DNA of 64,000 bases from Maricaulis sp965228215 (lineage in GTDB: Bacteria; Pseudomonadota; Alphaproteobacteria; Caulobacterales; Maricaulaceae), in NCBI GenBank assembly GCA_965228215.1, contig OZ245800.1, positions 1,364,001-1,428,000 on the forward strand. Direction: 5' to 3'. Position numbers and translations under genes: made by a program. This document shows positions 1 through 10,220 of this stretch, one piece after another (position 1 is the stretch's first letter; each line of letters starts with the position of its first letter). The notes beneath the pieces were generated by a model. That model saw only the letters and a program-made list of their open reading frames with translations. It made no database searches and was not told the origin of the DNA.

Positions 1-1
1 C

Positions 2-2779
2 AAGACGGATGGCAAGCGCGCCGATCAATTGGCCCGGGCATTTGCTGCGCCCGACCCCGAGGCGGCCCTGTCGGAATATCTCCAGGCCTTCTTCACGAAG
101 AACGGCCGGGGCAGCCGGGCACAGACACTCGTGACGAAAACCTGTCTTGGGGCCGCCCCGCAGATTGGCCCGCTCCTCGAGGCGGAAGCGGACCGGATGG
201 AGCACGTGCGTGATGAGATGCGAGCCGTGCGTATTGCCGATGGCAGCGCCACCGCGATCCGTTTCGCGATGGCCTTCCTCGAGGCCTATGACATGGAAAC
301 GGCGCGCGCGCGCTCACTGGGCTTCGATGACCTTATTCGCCTGGCCGGTAATCTGCTGCGGCCGGACAACGCTTTCGCGGGCTGGGTCGGATACAAGCTC
401 GACGGCAGTCTTGTTCACGCCCTGGTCGACGAGGCGCAGGACACGTCGCCGGGCCAGTGGTCGATGATCCGCGGACTGACGTCGGAATTCTTCGCCGGAG
501 AGGGTGCCGCCAGCGAAAACCGGACGCTCTTCGTGGTCGGCGACGAGAAACAATCCATCTATTCCTTCCAGGGCGCTGAGCCAGCCGAATTCCTGGCCGA
601 GGGCGACGAGATGGAGCGGCGGGCCGGCGATGCCGATGCAGCCTGGCGCCGGCCCGGCCTGGCCGTGTCCTTCCGCTCGAGCCCCGAAATCCTGGACGCC
701 GTGGACCAGGCGTTTGAGCGATACTCGGAACCTGCAGATGCAGCGCCGGAAGTGAAATTCCAGGCGCCGGATTCGACCCGCCCGTTCAGCCATTATCGCC
801 GTCATACAGCAGCGCGGCAGAACACGCCCGGATGCGTGGAGCTCTGGCCTGCCGTGCCCAAGCCGGAACGGGTGGAGGAGAACTCGATCTTCGATCCGGT
901 GGACCAGGCCGTACGAGGGTCGGCGCGGGATGTGCTGGCCTCGGCGGTCGCACGCGAGGTCAGCGAGATGATCGTCCGCCGCGACGCGGTCTGGCAGGAA
1001 ACGGATGACGGCTTCGTGCAGCGGCCGGTTCAGCCGCGGGATATCGCCATCCTCGTGGCCCGGCGTACCGGCGGCTTCTTCGAGGAAGTCATCCGCCAGC
1101 TCAAGATCTGCAATGTGCCGGTAGCAGGCCCGGACCGGATGGTTCTGCGTGACCAGACGGCCGTGCGTGATCTACTGGCGCTCGGTCGGTTCGCGATTTC
1201 CTCGAGTGATGATCTCGCGCTGGCCGAAATACTCAAATCGCCCTTCTTCGATCCGGATGATGGTGGCGAGCCGGTGATCGATGACGATGCCCTGTACGAT
1301 CTCGTCCAGGCGCGGACATCGATGCGGCGCGGCACGCTGTGGCCCGCGCTTCTCAAGACTGCGGATCCGCGTTTCATCGAGGCGCGTGATGCTCTGGCGA
1401 GCTGGCGTAACCAGGCCGACAGTATCTCGCTCTACGAGGCCTATTCCGCCTTCCTCAACGCCCGGACACCGACGGGCGAGACCCGCTGGGCCCGGGTGTT
1501 TGCCCGCCTGGGCGAGGAGGCTCGAGACGCGGTCGAGGAATTCCTGTCTCGTGCGCTTCTGCATGAACGCGAACAGGGCGGTGCGGTCGCTTCCTTCGTG
1601 GCCTCGATCGAGAATGATGCGCTGGAGCTGAAGCGCGAGATGAGTGCCCAGCGCAATGAAGTCCAGGTGATGACGGTGCACGCGTCGAAAGGACTGGAGC
1701 GGCCGGTGATAATCCTGCCGGACACGACCCAGGCTGCGAAGGGACGGGGTGTGGACCCGATCTTTGCGCACCCTGAGGCCGGTCTGATCTGGTCGCCGAG
1801 CCAGTCGGAGGATTCGCCGGTTGTCGCCGGCTTGAGGGAAACGGCCCTGGCCAAACGCCAGGCGGAACATGGCCGGCTTCTCTACGTGGCCCTGACCCGC
1901 GCGCGGGATCGTCTCATCGTGTGCGGCTGGAAACACGGTTATGGCGTGCCCGGAACGGTTGCCGAGGATTCCTGGTATGCCCAGCTGGAACGGGCCTGGA
2001 GCGGCGAGGATTGGGTGCCCGCCCGGACACCACTTTCGGAGCTGATCGAGGATTGCGAGGACGGGATCCGTCTCGGGCCGGAACCGGTCAAGCTACCTGC
2101 CGAAGACGTGCCCGCTGCGGATTCTGTAACCGACCTGCCGGCCTGGGCGCGAACCGATGCCGAGACGGAAGCGAGCCTGTTGAAACCCGTCGCGCCGTCA
2201 TCCCTGCTCGAGGAGGCGGGTCCAGAACCGGCCGTACTGTCGCCGCTGGCCGATCCTGACGGTTATCGCTATCGCCGCGGTGAACTGATCCACAAATTGC
2301 TCGAAACCCTGCCGGACCTGCCGGCGGATCGCCGCCGTCTCGCGGCCGAACGTTTCCTGGCCCCGCAGCAGGATGTATCGGACGAGCAGAAGGCGATCAT
2401 CGTGACCGAGACACTCGCCGTGCTGGATCATCCCGATTTCGCCTCCCTTTTCGGTCCGGGCAGCCGGGCCGAGGTCGGCCTGTCGGGTACGGCGCCGGAT
2501 TTGCCGGACGGCGTGACGGTGCGCGGCCAGGTCGATCGCCTTGTGGTGACCGACTCGGAAGTACTGATCGTCGACTACAAGACCAATCGCCCGCCGCCGA
2601 GCGAGATTGCTGCAGTGGCGAAGGTCTATCTCGGCCAGATGGCCGCCTATCGTGCTATTCTCCGCGTTCTGCACCCCGATAAAACAATACGTTGCGCCCT
2701 GTTGTGGACGGATGAGGCAAGATTGATGGAAGTCCCGGCAGAGCTGATGGATTCAGCGCTGGGCACGGCTTCGGCTTGA
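2..2779 (+). CDS. addA: Double-strand break repair helicase AddA (5' truncated by window)
   Basis: This is the ATP-dependent helicase-nuclease subunit of AddAB, which processes double-strand breaks for RecA loading. The reading frame is open from the first bases, so the N-terminal P-loop region lies outside the window and 925 residues are visible. UvrD-type motifs appear in order: LVDEAQDTSP (near base 421), GDEKQSIYSFQG (near 540), VMTVHASKGLE (near 1670) and YVALTRARDR (near 1885). The C-terminal RecB-family nuclease domain is present, with GELIHKLLETL and the catalytic IVDYKTNRPP near 2570. addB would be expected just upstream, outside the window. trxA follows on the same strand, as in many alphaproteobacteria. 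Confidence 0.95.
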   Translation, partial: KTDGKRADQLARAFAAPDPEAALSEYLQAFFTKNGRGSRAQTLVTKTCLGAAPQIGPLLEAEADRMEHVRDEMRAVRIADGSATAIRFAMAFLEAYDMETARARSLGFDDLIRLAGNLLRPDNAFAGWVGYKLDGSLVHALVDEAQDTSPGQWSMIRGLTSEFFAGEGAASENRTLFVVGDEKQSIYSFQGAEPAEFLAEGDEMERRAGDADAAWRRPGLAVSFRSSPEILDAVDQAFERYSEPADAAPEVKFQAPDSTRPFSHYRRHTAARQNTPGCVELWPAVPKPERVEENSIFDPVDQAVRGSARDVLASAVAREVSEMIVRRDAVWQETDDGFVQRPVQPRDIAILVARRTGGFFEEVIRQLKICNVPVAGPDRMVLRDQTAVRDLLALGRFAISSSDDLALAEILKSPFFDPDDGGEPVIDDDALYDLVQARTSMRRGTLWPALLKTADPRFIEARDALASWRNQADSISLYEAYSAFLNARTPTGETRWARVFARLGEEARDAVEEFLSRALLHEREQGGAVASFVASIENDALELKREMSAQRNEVQVMTVHASKGLERPVIILPDTTQAAKGRGVDPIFAHPEAGLIWSPSQSEDSPVVAGLRETALAKRQAEHGRLLYVALTRARDRLIVCGWKHGYGVPGTVAEDSWYAQLERAWSGEDWVPARTPLSELIEDCEDGIRLGPEPVKLPAEDVPAADSVTDLPAWARTDAETEASLLKPVAPSSLLEEAGPEPAVLSPLADPDGYRYRRGELIHKLLETLPDLPADRRRLAAERFLAPQQDVSDEQKAIIVTETLAVLDHPDFASLFGPGSRAEVGLSGTAPDLPDGVTVRGQVDRLVVTDSEVLIVDYKTNRPPPSEIAAVAKVYLGQMAAYRAILRVLHPDKTIRCALLWTDEARLMEVPAELMDSALGTASA

Positions 2780-2860
2780 CCTTCGGGCCGGCACTTCTTA
2801 ACTCACGCGCCATCGATGGAATCCGGTCCGCCGGATTCGTCCCGAATAAAGGAGTTGCCC

Positions 2861-3196
2861 ATGGCGACCAAGACGGTCACCGATGAGTCTTTCGAGACTG
2901 ATGTCCTGAGTGCGGATGGACCCGTGCTCGTCGATTTCTGGGCGGAGTGGTGCGGTCCGTGCAAGCAGATCTCGCCGGCTCTGGAAGAAATCGCCGAGGA
3001 GATGGCTGGCAAGATCACCATCGCCAAGGTGAATATCGACGATCACCCGATGACGCCCGGCAAGTACGGCGTTCGCGGCATCCCGACGCTGATGATTTTC
3101 CAGGGCGGCCAGGTCGCCTCCACGAAGATCGGCGCGATGGCGAAGGGCAAGATCTCTGAATGGGTTCAGGAAACGCTCGCGGACACCGCGGCCTGA
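2861..3196 (+). CDS. trxA: Thioredoxin
   Basis: This is a cytoplasmic disulfide reductase that supplies electrons to reductases and repairs oxidised thiols. The 111-residue protein has the active-site motif WCGPCK (Cys31 and Cys34), the buried Asp25 and the cis-proline in GIPT (Pro75), and its length is typical for the family. I chose the ATG at 2861 because AAAGGAG at 2848-2854 sits at good spacing. An in-frame extension back to 2816 has no ribosome site and adds residues unlike the family. The gene lies 81 bases after addA and ends at a strong hairpin terminator. Confidence 0.96.
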   Translation: MATKTVTDESFETDVLSADGPVLVDFWAEWCGPCKQISPALEEIAEEMAGKITIAKVNIDDHPMTPGKYGVRGIPTLMIFQGGQVASTKIGAMAKGKISEWVQETLADTAA

Positions 3197-3221
3197 TTTC
3201 CCCGATCCGTTGATCCAAAAG

Positions 3222-3250
3222 AAGGACCGCCTTTCGGGGCGGTCCTTTTT
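3222..3250. terminator. Bidirectional terminator between trxA and folC
   Basis: A 10-bp perfect stem, AAGGACCGCC with GGCGGTCCTT (3222-3231 and 3238-3247), encloses a six-base loop. It is followed by T residues on the plus strand and preceded by AAAAG, which gives a T-run on the minus strand. It can therefore stop both trxA and the convergent folC transcript. Confidence 0.85.
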
Positions 3251-3263
3251 CTTTGTCTTGATA

Positions 3264-4625
3264 TCAGCCCGGGGTCTGGTGGGGCGGGGCACCGCCGAGA
3301 GCGAGGGCTTCACCCGCAAGGTAGAGCGATCCGCCGACCAGAATGCGCGGCGCCGGGTGTTCCTTGGCGGCGCTCTTCATGGCCTGAATGAGGCCCTTGG
3401 AGACTTCCGCCTTGAGCCCGGCGGTCTGGGCGATCTCGACGACTTTTTCTGCCTCCATCGACCCGCCGCGACCGGCATTGAACTCGACGGCGATCAGGCG
3501 GCGCGCCAGGCCGGCGAAATGCTGGCACCAGGCTTTCACATCCTTGTTCGGCGAGAAACCGGCGATGATCACCAGCGGGCGATCCTCGCGTTCATCCATG
3601 TCGGCAAGCGCGTGCGACAGCGCGGCGGCGGCAGCCTCGTTATGCCCACCATCCAGCCAGAGCTCGGCATTGGCCTTCTGTGCGATCTCGCCCAGCGGGC
3701 CGCCGGTAATGCTCTGGAGGCGCCCGGGCCAGCGTGCGTCCTTCACCCCGCTTGCCGCAGCGTGTTCCGGCCATTGCAACACGGCGGCGGTGGCGCAGGC
3801 GATACCCGCATTGAAGATCTGGTGCGGTCCCAGGAGACCCGGTGCCGGCAGGTCCCAGACCCGGCTCTCATCTTCGTAGATCAGACGGCCATGCTGCTGG
3901 TAGGCGTTGAAATCGCGGCCCCAGACAAAGGTCGGCGCGCCGGCCTTCTGGGCTTCTTCCAGCAGGGCCGCTTCAGCGACGGGCGTCTGATTGCCCACCA
4001 CGACGGGCACGCCGAATTTGCAGATGCCGGCCTTCTCGCGGGCGATACCGTCGAGCTCGTATCCCAGGAAATCCTGGTGATCGAGGCTTACCGGCGTGAT
4101 CACTGAACAGGCCGGTTTGGCGACGACATTGCTGGCGTCGTAGCGCCCGCCGAGCCCGACTTCCAGGATCAGGCGATCGGCCGGATGCTCGGAAAAGAGC
4201 AGGAAGGCCGCGGCTGTGGTGATCTCGAAAAAGGTGATTTCCTCACCGAAGTTTGCCGCCTCGCAACGTGCGAAGGTCTCGATCAGCGTGCGGTCATCGA
4301 CCGGCCGGCTGTCCAGCAGGATGCGTTCGGTGAAACTGACGAGATGGGGCGAGGTGTAGACGTGGACACGCTCGCCATTGGCGCGGGCCATTTCCGCCAG
4401 GAAGGCGCAGGTCGAGCCTTTTCCATTGGTGCCGGCGACATGCACGATCGGCGGTAATTGATCCTGCGGATTGCCGAGCGTGGTCAGCAGGCGCTGCAGG
4501 CGCCCGAGTGAGAGATCGATCTTCTTCGGGTGCAGCCGAGCCAGCCGCGCAAGCGCGTCATCAAGCGCCTGACCCCGCGTGCTAATGGGATTCCCCGTCC
4601 GATGCGGGCGGCGTGGCCGGAACAT
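3264..4625 (-). CDS. folC: Bifunctional folylpolyglutamate synthase / dihydrofolate synthase
   Basis: FolC adds glutamate to dihydropteroate and extends folate polyglutamate tails in the cytoplasm. The 453-residue protein has the Mur-ligase-type ATP-binding loop VAGTNGKGST (about residues 58-67), the LEVGLGGRYDASN segment and HQDFLG typical of the family. The start is somewhat uncertain. The only in-frame ATG is at 4625, which makes the gene overlap the end of accD by 44 bases, and I see no strong ribosome site. It is the last gene of the leftward trpF-trpB-trpA-accD-folC run, an order common in alphaproteobacteria. Confidence 0.93.
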   Translation of the reverse strand: MFRPRRPHRTGNPISTRGQALDDALARLARLHPKKIDLSLGRLQRLLTTLGNPQDQLPPIVHVAGTNGKGSTCAFLAEMARANGERVHVYTSPHLVSFTERILLDSRPVDDRTLIETFARCEAANFGEEITFFEITTAAAFLLFSEHPADRLILEVGLGGRYDASNVVAKPACSVITPVSLDHQDFLGYELDGIAREKAGICKFGVPVVVGNQTPVAEAALLEEAQKAGAPTFVWGRDFNAYQQHGRLIYEDESRVWDLPAPGLLGPHQIFNAGIACATAAVLQWPEHAAASGVKDARWPGRLQSITGGPLGEIAQKANAELWLDGGHNEAAAAALSHALADMDEREDRPLVIIAGFSPNKDVKAWCQHFAGLARRLIAVEFNAGRGGSMEAEKVVEIAQTAGLKAEVSKGLIQAMKSAAKEHPAPRILVGGSLYLAGEALALGGAPPHQTPG

Positions 4626-5514
4626 GATCCGCGGGCGGCGCAGACAGCGCTGCCGGCGCGGAGGCGCCCGGTCGTTTCATCATCACACGCAGCATGCGCG
4701 AAAGCGTAGCCGGAATGTCGCGTCGATGCACGACTTTATCGACCATGCCCTTGTCCAGCAGATACTCGGAACGCTGGAAGCCCTCCGGCAATTTCTCGCG
4801 AATGGTCTGCTCGATCACGCGCGGTCCGGCAAAGCCGATCAGCGCGCCCGGTTCGGCCAGGTGGACATCGCCCAGCATGGCGTAGGAGGCCGTCACTCCA
4901 CCCGTGGTCGGGTCGGTGAGGACGACGATGTAGGGCAGTTTGGCGTCGCGCAGCATTTCCACGGCAATGGTCGTGCGCGGCATCTGCATCAGCGACAGCG
5001 CGCCCTCCTGCATGCGGGCACCACCTGCAGCCGTGAAGACCACCAGCGGCGCACGGCGCTCGATCGCGGCTTCGGCAGCCTTGATGAAGCCTTCGCCGGC
5101 GGCCATGCCGAGCGAGCCGCCCATGAAGGCGAAATTCTGGACCAGAACGACCGTCTCGACGCCGCCGACGGCACCGATTCCGATCGCCATCGCGTCATCG
5201 CGCCCGGTTTTCTTGCGGGCCGCGGCAATACGCGAAGTGTAGGGCTTGTCGTCCTTGAACTTGAGCGGGTCCTTGGGGACTTCCGGCATGTCCAGTTCTT
5301 CGAAATTGTCGTCATCGAAGGTGAACTGGAATCGCCAGGCCGGACCGATCCGCATGTGGTGGCCGGCCGGGGTCACGAATTGACCGGCCTCGAGATCCTT
5401 GTGGAAGACCATCTCGTCGGAGATGGGGCATTTGACCCAGAGATTGTCCGGGGTGTCACGCTTGGAAAAGATCTTCGACATACCCGGCGGGGTAAGCTTG
5501 GAAAGCCAGTTCAT
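4582..5514 (-). CDS. accD: Acetyl-CoA carboxylase carboxyltransferase subunit beta
   Basis: AccD pairs with AccA to transfer carboxyl from biotin to acetyl-CoA, the first step of fatty-acid synthesis. The 310-residue protein carries the crotonase-like carboxyltransferase core, including GGARMQEG and TTGGVTASYAMLGD. I chose the ATG at 5514 because family members begin MxWL and AAGGA lies 11 bases upstream; an ATG at 5535 would add seven residues. The N-terminal zinc-ribbon region of E. coli AccD, which has four cysteines, is degenerate here: only Cys29 remains in the segment VKCPISDEMVFHKD. This degeneration is, to my knowledge, shared by other alphaproteobacteria. Confidence 0.95.
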   Translation of the reverse strand: MNWLSKLTPPGMSKIFSKRDTPDNLWVKCPISDEMVFHKDLEAGQFVTPAGHHMRIGPAWRFQFTFDDDNFEELDMPEVPKDPLKFKDDKPYTSRIAAARKKTGRDDAMAIGIGAVGGVETVVLVQNFAFMGGSLGMAAGEGFIKAAEAAIERRAPLVVFTAAGGARMQEGALSLMQMPRTTIAVEMLRDAKLPYIVVLTDPTTGGVTASYAMLGDVHLAEPGALIGFAGPRVIEQTIREKLPEGFQRSEYLLDKGMVDKVVHRRDIPATLSRMLRVMMKRPGASAPAALSAPPADHVPATPPASDGESH

Positions 5515-5545
5515 TTCTGAATCCCGATCCTTCATCGGTTACATC

Positions 5546-6334
5546 TCACCGCTTCGCACCGTGTGTCGCATCCGAAAGGCGCTTGACCAGCGCCGTTGCG
5601 GCTTCGACTCCGCCCTCGTGCATGGCATCGACAATGGCGGAGCCTACCACCACTGCGTCTGCGCGTTCAGCGATTGCCTGCGCCTGTTCCGGTTCACGAA
5701 CGCCGAACCCGACAGCCACCGGCAGGCCGCTCGCCGCGCGTACGCGGTCCACAGCCTCGCCCACTTCTGTTACCGCACCTGAACCGGCACCGGTAACCCC
5801 TGTTGTGGATACGTAATAAACGAAGCCGGACGTGTTTTCGACCACTGTCGCCAGTCGCGTGTCATCCGTGGTCGGCGTGGCCAGGCGGATGAGGGCGATG
5901 CCCTGCGCATCCAGGGCCTCGCGCAATTCGGTATCTTCCTCCGGCGGGATGTCGACACAGATCAGCCCGTCCACACCGGCCTTGGCGGCCTGTCTGGCGA
6001 AATGCCCGAACCCCATGTGGTGGATGGGATTGGCATAACCCATCAGCACGACAGGCGTGGTCTGGTTCTGCTTGCGGAACTGCTTGGCCTGGTCGAGCGT
6101 GCCGTCCAGCGTCATGCCGGCCTCAAGCGCGCGCAGGGCGGAGGCCTGGATGGACGGGCCGTCCGCCATCGGATCGGTGAAGGGCATGCCCAGCTCGATC
6201 ACATCGGCACCGGCCTCGGGCAGGGCGTTGAGCAGGTCCTGGCTCTCGCCATCGCCGGCCATCATGTAGGCGACAAAACCCGGACGCCCATAGGCTTCCA
6301 GCTCGGCGAAACGGGTGGTGAGGCGGTTGGTCAT
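5546..6334 (-). CDS. trpA: Tryptophan synthase alpha chain
   Basis: TrpA cleaves indole-3-glycerol phosphate to indole and glyceraldehyde 3-phosphate, and indole is channelled to TrpB. The 262-residue TIM-barrel protein shows the catalytic glutamate in VIELGMPF (Glu47) and the aspartate in TDPMADGP (Asp58). The phosphate-binding loops GFGVREPEQ and VVVGSAIV lie near the C terminus. Its start abuts the trpB stop with no gap, so the two subunits are probably translated together, as expected for a 1:1 complex. The protein has normal length and no visible lesions. Confidence 0.96.
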   Translation of the reverse strand: MTNRLTTRFAELEAYGRPGFVAYMMAGDGESQDLLNALPEAGADVIELGMPFTDPMADGPSIQASALRALEAGMTLDGTLDQAKQFRKQNQTTPVVLMGYANPIHHMGFGHFARQAAKAGVDGLICVDIPPEEDTELREALDAQGIALIRLATPTTDDTRLATVVENTSGFVYYVSTTGVTGAGSGAVTEVGEAVDRVRAASGLPVAVGFGVREPEQAQAIAERADAVVVGSAIVDAMHEGGVEAATALVKRLSDATHGAKR

Positions 6335-7567
<1,233 letters not shown>

Positions 7568-7598
7568 GGCACTCTCCCTGTCAGGTCGTCCGGTCGGT

Positions 7599-8243
7599 TC
7601 AGGCCGCCGGGATTTCCTTCAGGGCGGCCGCAAAGGCTTTCATGCGGTCGTGATCCTTCACGCCGGGGCCGGATTCAATGCCCGAAGACACATCCACGCC
7701 CGTCGCGCCGGAGGCTGCAACCGCAGCGGAGACATTGGTGGGGTCCAGCCCTCCGGACAAGAGCCATGGCACGGATAAATGCAGATTTTTCAGCAGGGCA
7801 TAATCATAGCCTGTGCCCCAGCCTCCCGGGCGGCTGGCACCGGCCGGAGGTTTGGCGTCGAAAACGATGCGATCAGCCACGCCTTCAAACCGCGGTACCC
7901 GGTCGAGATCGGCTGCGTCCGCGACCGGAATCGACTTCCACACACCGCGCTTGGCGTATTGCCGGGTCTGCACGATGCGTTCGGGAGACTCTTCACCATG
8001 CACCTGGATCCAGTCGGGAGCGACTGCATCGCGGATCTGGCGCAGGAGTTCGTCATCTGCATCGACGGTGACTGCCACCGTCTCGAGACCCTGCGAGAGC
8101 GCCGCCAGCTCGCCGGCCGATTGCAGGTCGACATGGCGTGGGCTCGGCGGAAACAGGACAAGCCCCACCCAGCGCGCGCCGGCGTCACGCGCGGCCACAA
8201 TGTCAGGGCCGGTTCTCAGGCCGCAGAATTTGATCTCGGTCAT
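7599..8243 (-). CDS. trpF: Phosphoribosylanthranilate isomerase
   Basis: TrpF performs the Amadori rearrangement of phosphoribosylanthranilate in tryptophan synthesis. The 214-residue protein begins with the family hallmark IKFCGLR, placing the catalytic cysteine at residue 7. It continues with WVGLVLFPPSPRHV and ends with the phosphate-binding region LSGGLDPTNV and ASGATGVDVSSGIE. It is the first gene of the leftward trpFBA-accD-folC run, with 48 bases separating it from the LysR gene upstream, which is read in the same direction. The remaining trp genes are not in the window. Confidence 0.96.
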   Translation of the reverse strand: MTEIKFCGLRTGPDIVAARDAGARWVGLVLFPPSPRHVDLQSAGELAALSQGLETVAVTVDADDELLRQIRDAVAPDWIQVHGEESPERIVQTRQYAKRGVWKSIPVADAADLDRVPRFEGVADRIVFDAKPPAGASRPGGWGTGYDYALLKNLHLSVPWLLSGGLDPTNVSAAVAASGATGVDVSSGIESGPGVKDHDRMKAFAAALKEIPAA

Positions 8244-8291
8244 GGGCAGGAGTTTAGCGCGAAAGGGTGGTTTCGGCGAGGTTCCGACGGC

Positions 8292-9230
8292 TCAAACTCC
8301 ACCCGCATCCGGAAACGCCTTGGCCGGTCGGTTCAGGCAAAACGCCATCGGCTGGAAGAGCATCCATTCGATGAAGGCCTTGATCTTGGGCTCGCGGGCC
8401 CGGGCGGGGTCGAAGACCAGATAGTGGGAATGCGTGTGCGGGCTCTCGTGTTCATAGGGCTGGACGAGAGCGCCTGAGGCGATCTGTTCGGCGAAATAGA
8501 TTGGCGTGACCATGCAGGCAGCGTCGCCGGACGCGATGGCCGCCGAGATCTCCATCGTCTGGGTTTCCAGCTCCAGCGCAGTGCGGGCGGGCAGACGAGC
8601 CGGATCGACACCCTGTTCCTCCATCCATGCCTGCCACCAGTGCAGCGGTCCGAAGAGGCGGAGTTTCAGCAGGTCCTCGGGTTTCTCGAACGGGCCGAAG
8701 CGGCGGACCGCGGCGGACGGCACCAGCGGTGCGGTCTTGTCCTCGAACAGGTGGCGCGCCTCCAGGCCTTCCCAATTGCCATAACCCGAGCGCAGGGCGA
8801 GATCGGCTTCGCCGGCCTTGATGTCCTTGATCTCGTCGCTGGTATCGATGCGTACGGCCAGATCGGGATGGGCCATCTGGAAGGAGCCGATCCGCGGAAC
8901 GAGCCAGTTCGAACAGAAGGTGGGGAGGGCCGAGATGGTCAGCACGCTGTCGCGGGCCTCGCGTACATCTTGGAAGGTACGTTCCAGCAGGCGGAAGGCC
9001 TCGCTGGTGCCCTCGGCCAGGCGGCGGCCGCGCGGGGTCAGTTCCACATGCCGGGCCTTGCGTTCGAACAGGGAGAAACCGAGCCGGTCTTCCAGGATGC
9101 GGATCTGATAGCTGACAGCCGCCTGGGTCATGCCCAGCGACTCGCCTGTGCGCGTGAAATTGCCGAGGCGGGCCGCGGTCTCGAAGACGCGGATGGCATT
9201 GATGGGAGGAAGGCTGGCGTTTTCAGGCAT
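8292..9230 (-). CDS. LysR-family transcriptional regulator (GcvA-like)
   Basis: This 312-residue protein has the classic LysR layout: an N-terminal winged helix-turn-helix (about residues 7-66, with GNFTRTGESLGMTQAAVSYQ and ELTPRGRRL) followed by a two-lobed periplasmic-binding-like effector domain. The segment LPPINAIRVFETAARLGNF resembles the GcvA/AmpR branch. Its target is not determined. It is divergent from a small orphan gene, and the 91-base space between them holds two short inverted repeats that could be its sites. Regulation of the downstream trpF by this protein is possible but unsupported. Confidence 0.9.
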   Translation of the reverse strand: MPENASLPPINAIRVFETAARLGNFTRTGESLGMTQAAVSYQIRILEDRLGFSLFERKARHVELTPRGRRLAEGTSEAFRLLERTFQDVREARDSVLTISALPTFCSNWLVPRIGSFQMAHPDLAVRIDTSDEIKDIKAGEADLALRSGYGNWEGLEARHLFEDKTAPLVPSAAVRRFGPFEKPEDLLKLRLFGPLHWWQAWMEEQGVDPARLPARTALELETQTMEISAAIASGDAACMVTPIYFAEQIASGALVQPYEHESPHTHSHYLVFDPARAREPKIKAFIEWMLFQPMAFCLNRPAKAFPDAGGV

Positions 9231-9261
9231 AAAAACAGCTTATGGCAGACCCTTGAGAACA

Positions 9262-9290
9262 CATTGGTCAATGCCAGTAATAGCGCATTA
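9262..9290. promoter_or_regulatory. Two adjacent inverted repeats in a divergent LysR promoter region
   Basis: CATTG-GT-CAATG at 9262-9273 and TAAT-AGCGC-ATTA at 9278-9290 are perfect short palindromes. They lie between the LysR gene and the small rightward gene. LysR proteins usually bind such imperfect dyads in a divergent promoter, so these are candidate operators. No binding motif for this regulator is known to me. Confidence 0.4.
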
Positions 9291-9321
9291 TATCAAGGCT
9301 CACCTGATGACGGAGAGCGCC

Positions 9322-9474
9322 ATGACCGTGTTTGAGCTTATGCATAACCAGCAGCCGGCGAAGGTTCTGAATGCGAACCAGCTGAAGTGGAAAGTCGATG
9401 GGGGCTGGCTCGGCTGGCTGGCGCGACGCCTGGACTGGCTGGGCGACCACGCCGACTTCAACCGTAAATTCTAG
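9322..9474 (+). CDS. Small protein of unknown function (50 aa)
   Basis: This short open frame starts at an ATG at 9322 preceded by GGAG at 9312-9315. It encodes 50 residues rich in Trp and Leu, with the run GGWLGWLARRLDWLGDHAD. That stretch could form an amphipathic helix that associates with membranes or a partner protein. An in-frame ATG at 9307 would add five residues but lacks a ribosome site. It is divergent from the LysR gene and its stop codon overlaps the stop of the convergent metalloprotease gene. I do not recognise a family. Confidence 0.55.
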   Translation: MTVFELMHNQQPAKVLNANQLKWKVDGGWLGWLARRLDWLGDHADFNRKF

Positions 9475-10124
9475 GCAATCATCTCATTCAAGAGCGGCGC
9501 CTGATGCCGATAGGCGTTGTTCGCATAGGCGGCGAGGTCCGATGACGGCGATGCCGATGCCTCATCATCGGACGAGTGGGCAGTCTGGCGCATTTCCGCC
9601 AGCTGCTGGCTCAAGGATCCGGACAAGGTCTCCCCAGGTCGTGCTGCATCCTTCTCGCTGTCCTTGCCTCTGCCGGCATTGAGCTCGGCCTGCGCCTTCA
9701 TCATCTGGGCGTCGGCCAGGGCGGCGACCTTGCGGTCCTGGGCCGAGGGTTCGGCCGGAGCAAGGGCGGCGGCCTTCACGATCCGCATCTTCTCGATCGT
9801 GGCTTCCGGGTCGCCGGGAATTTCCGAGGCATCGATCGGCACTTCACCGCCGACGGCGTACTGCTTCCCGTCCGGGCCCTTCTGATATTCGTAGCTGATG
9901 GCGCCGGCATATTGTCCGCCGACATTCTTGTGCGCCTGTTCGTGCGCGCGCACTTCCTGGTCCCGGGCCCGCAACTTGTCCACGAGCTTGCGGTCGCTTT
10001 CGGACAGGTTGTCCGGTCCGGCCTGTGCAGGGCCGGGGCTCTTGCCCGCAGGGGCTTGAGGCACGGCTGAACGCGGCAGCGGGGCTGCCGTTACGTCGGA
10101 CGGAAACGCAGACACAGGTGTCAT
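9471..10124 (-). CDS. Putative metalloprotease of the SprA-related (CJM1_0395-like) family
   Basis: The 217-residue protein has a proline- and alanine-rich N terminus and then a conserved core around residues 45-110. The core contains RDQEVRAHEQAHKNVGG, in which HEQAH resembles a zinc-metalloprotease HExxH motif, and SYEYQKGPDGKQYAVGGEV. These fit the SprA-related family, annotated as putative metalloproteases without a known substrate. No signal peptide is clear. The C-terminal half is low-complexity and probably disordered. The gene converges with the small protein gene so closely that the two stop codons share bases 9472-9473. Confidence 0.75.
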   Translation of the reverse strand: MTPVSAFPSDVTAAPLPRSAVPQAPAGKSPGPAQAGPDNLSESDRKLVDKLRARDQEVRAHEQAHKNVGGQYAGAISYEYQKGPDGKQYAVGGEVPIDASEIPGDPEATIEKMRIVKAAALAPAEPSAQDRKVAALADAQMMKAQAELNAGRGKDSEKDAARPGETLSGSLSQQLAEMRQTAHSSDDEASASPSSDLAAYANNAYRHQAPLLNEMIA

Positions 10125-10165
10125 TGCGTCCGATTTTCGGCCCTGCGTCTTAAGAGGGCATGAAA

Positions 10166-10186
10166 AAGGGCGCCGGAAGCGCCCTT
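10166..10186 (-). terminator. Terminator downstream of ihfB
   Basis: A perfect 8-bp stem, AAGGGCGC with GCGCCCTT, has a five-base loop. On the minus strand it is followed by a T-run (TTTTTCA). It lies 35 bases beyond the ihfB stop. Confidence 0.8.
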
Positions 10187-10220
10187 GTTCAATCGATTGT
10201 GACCCGGTGGGTCAGAGTGT

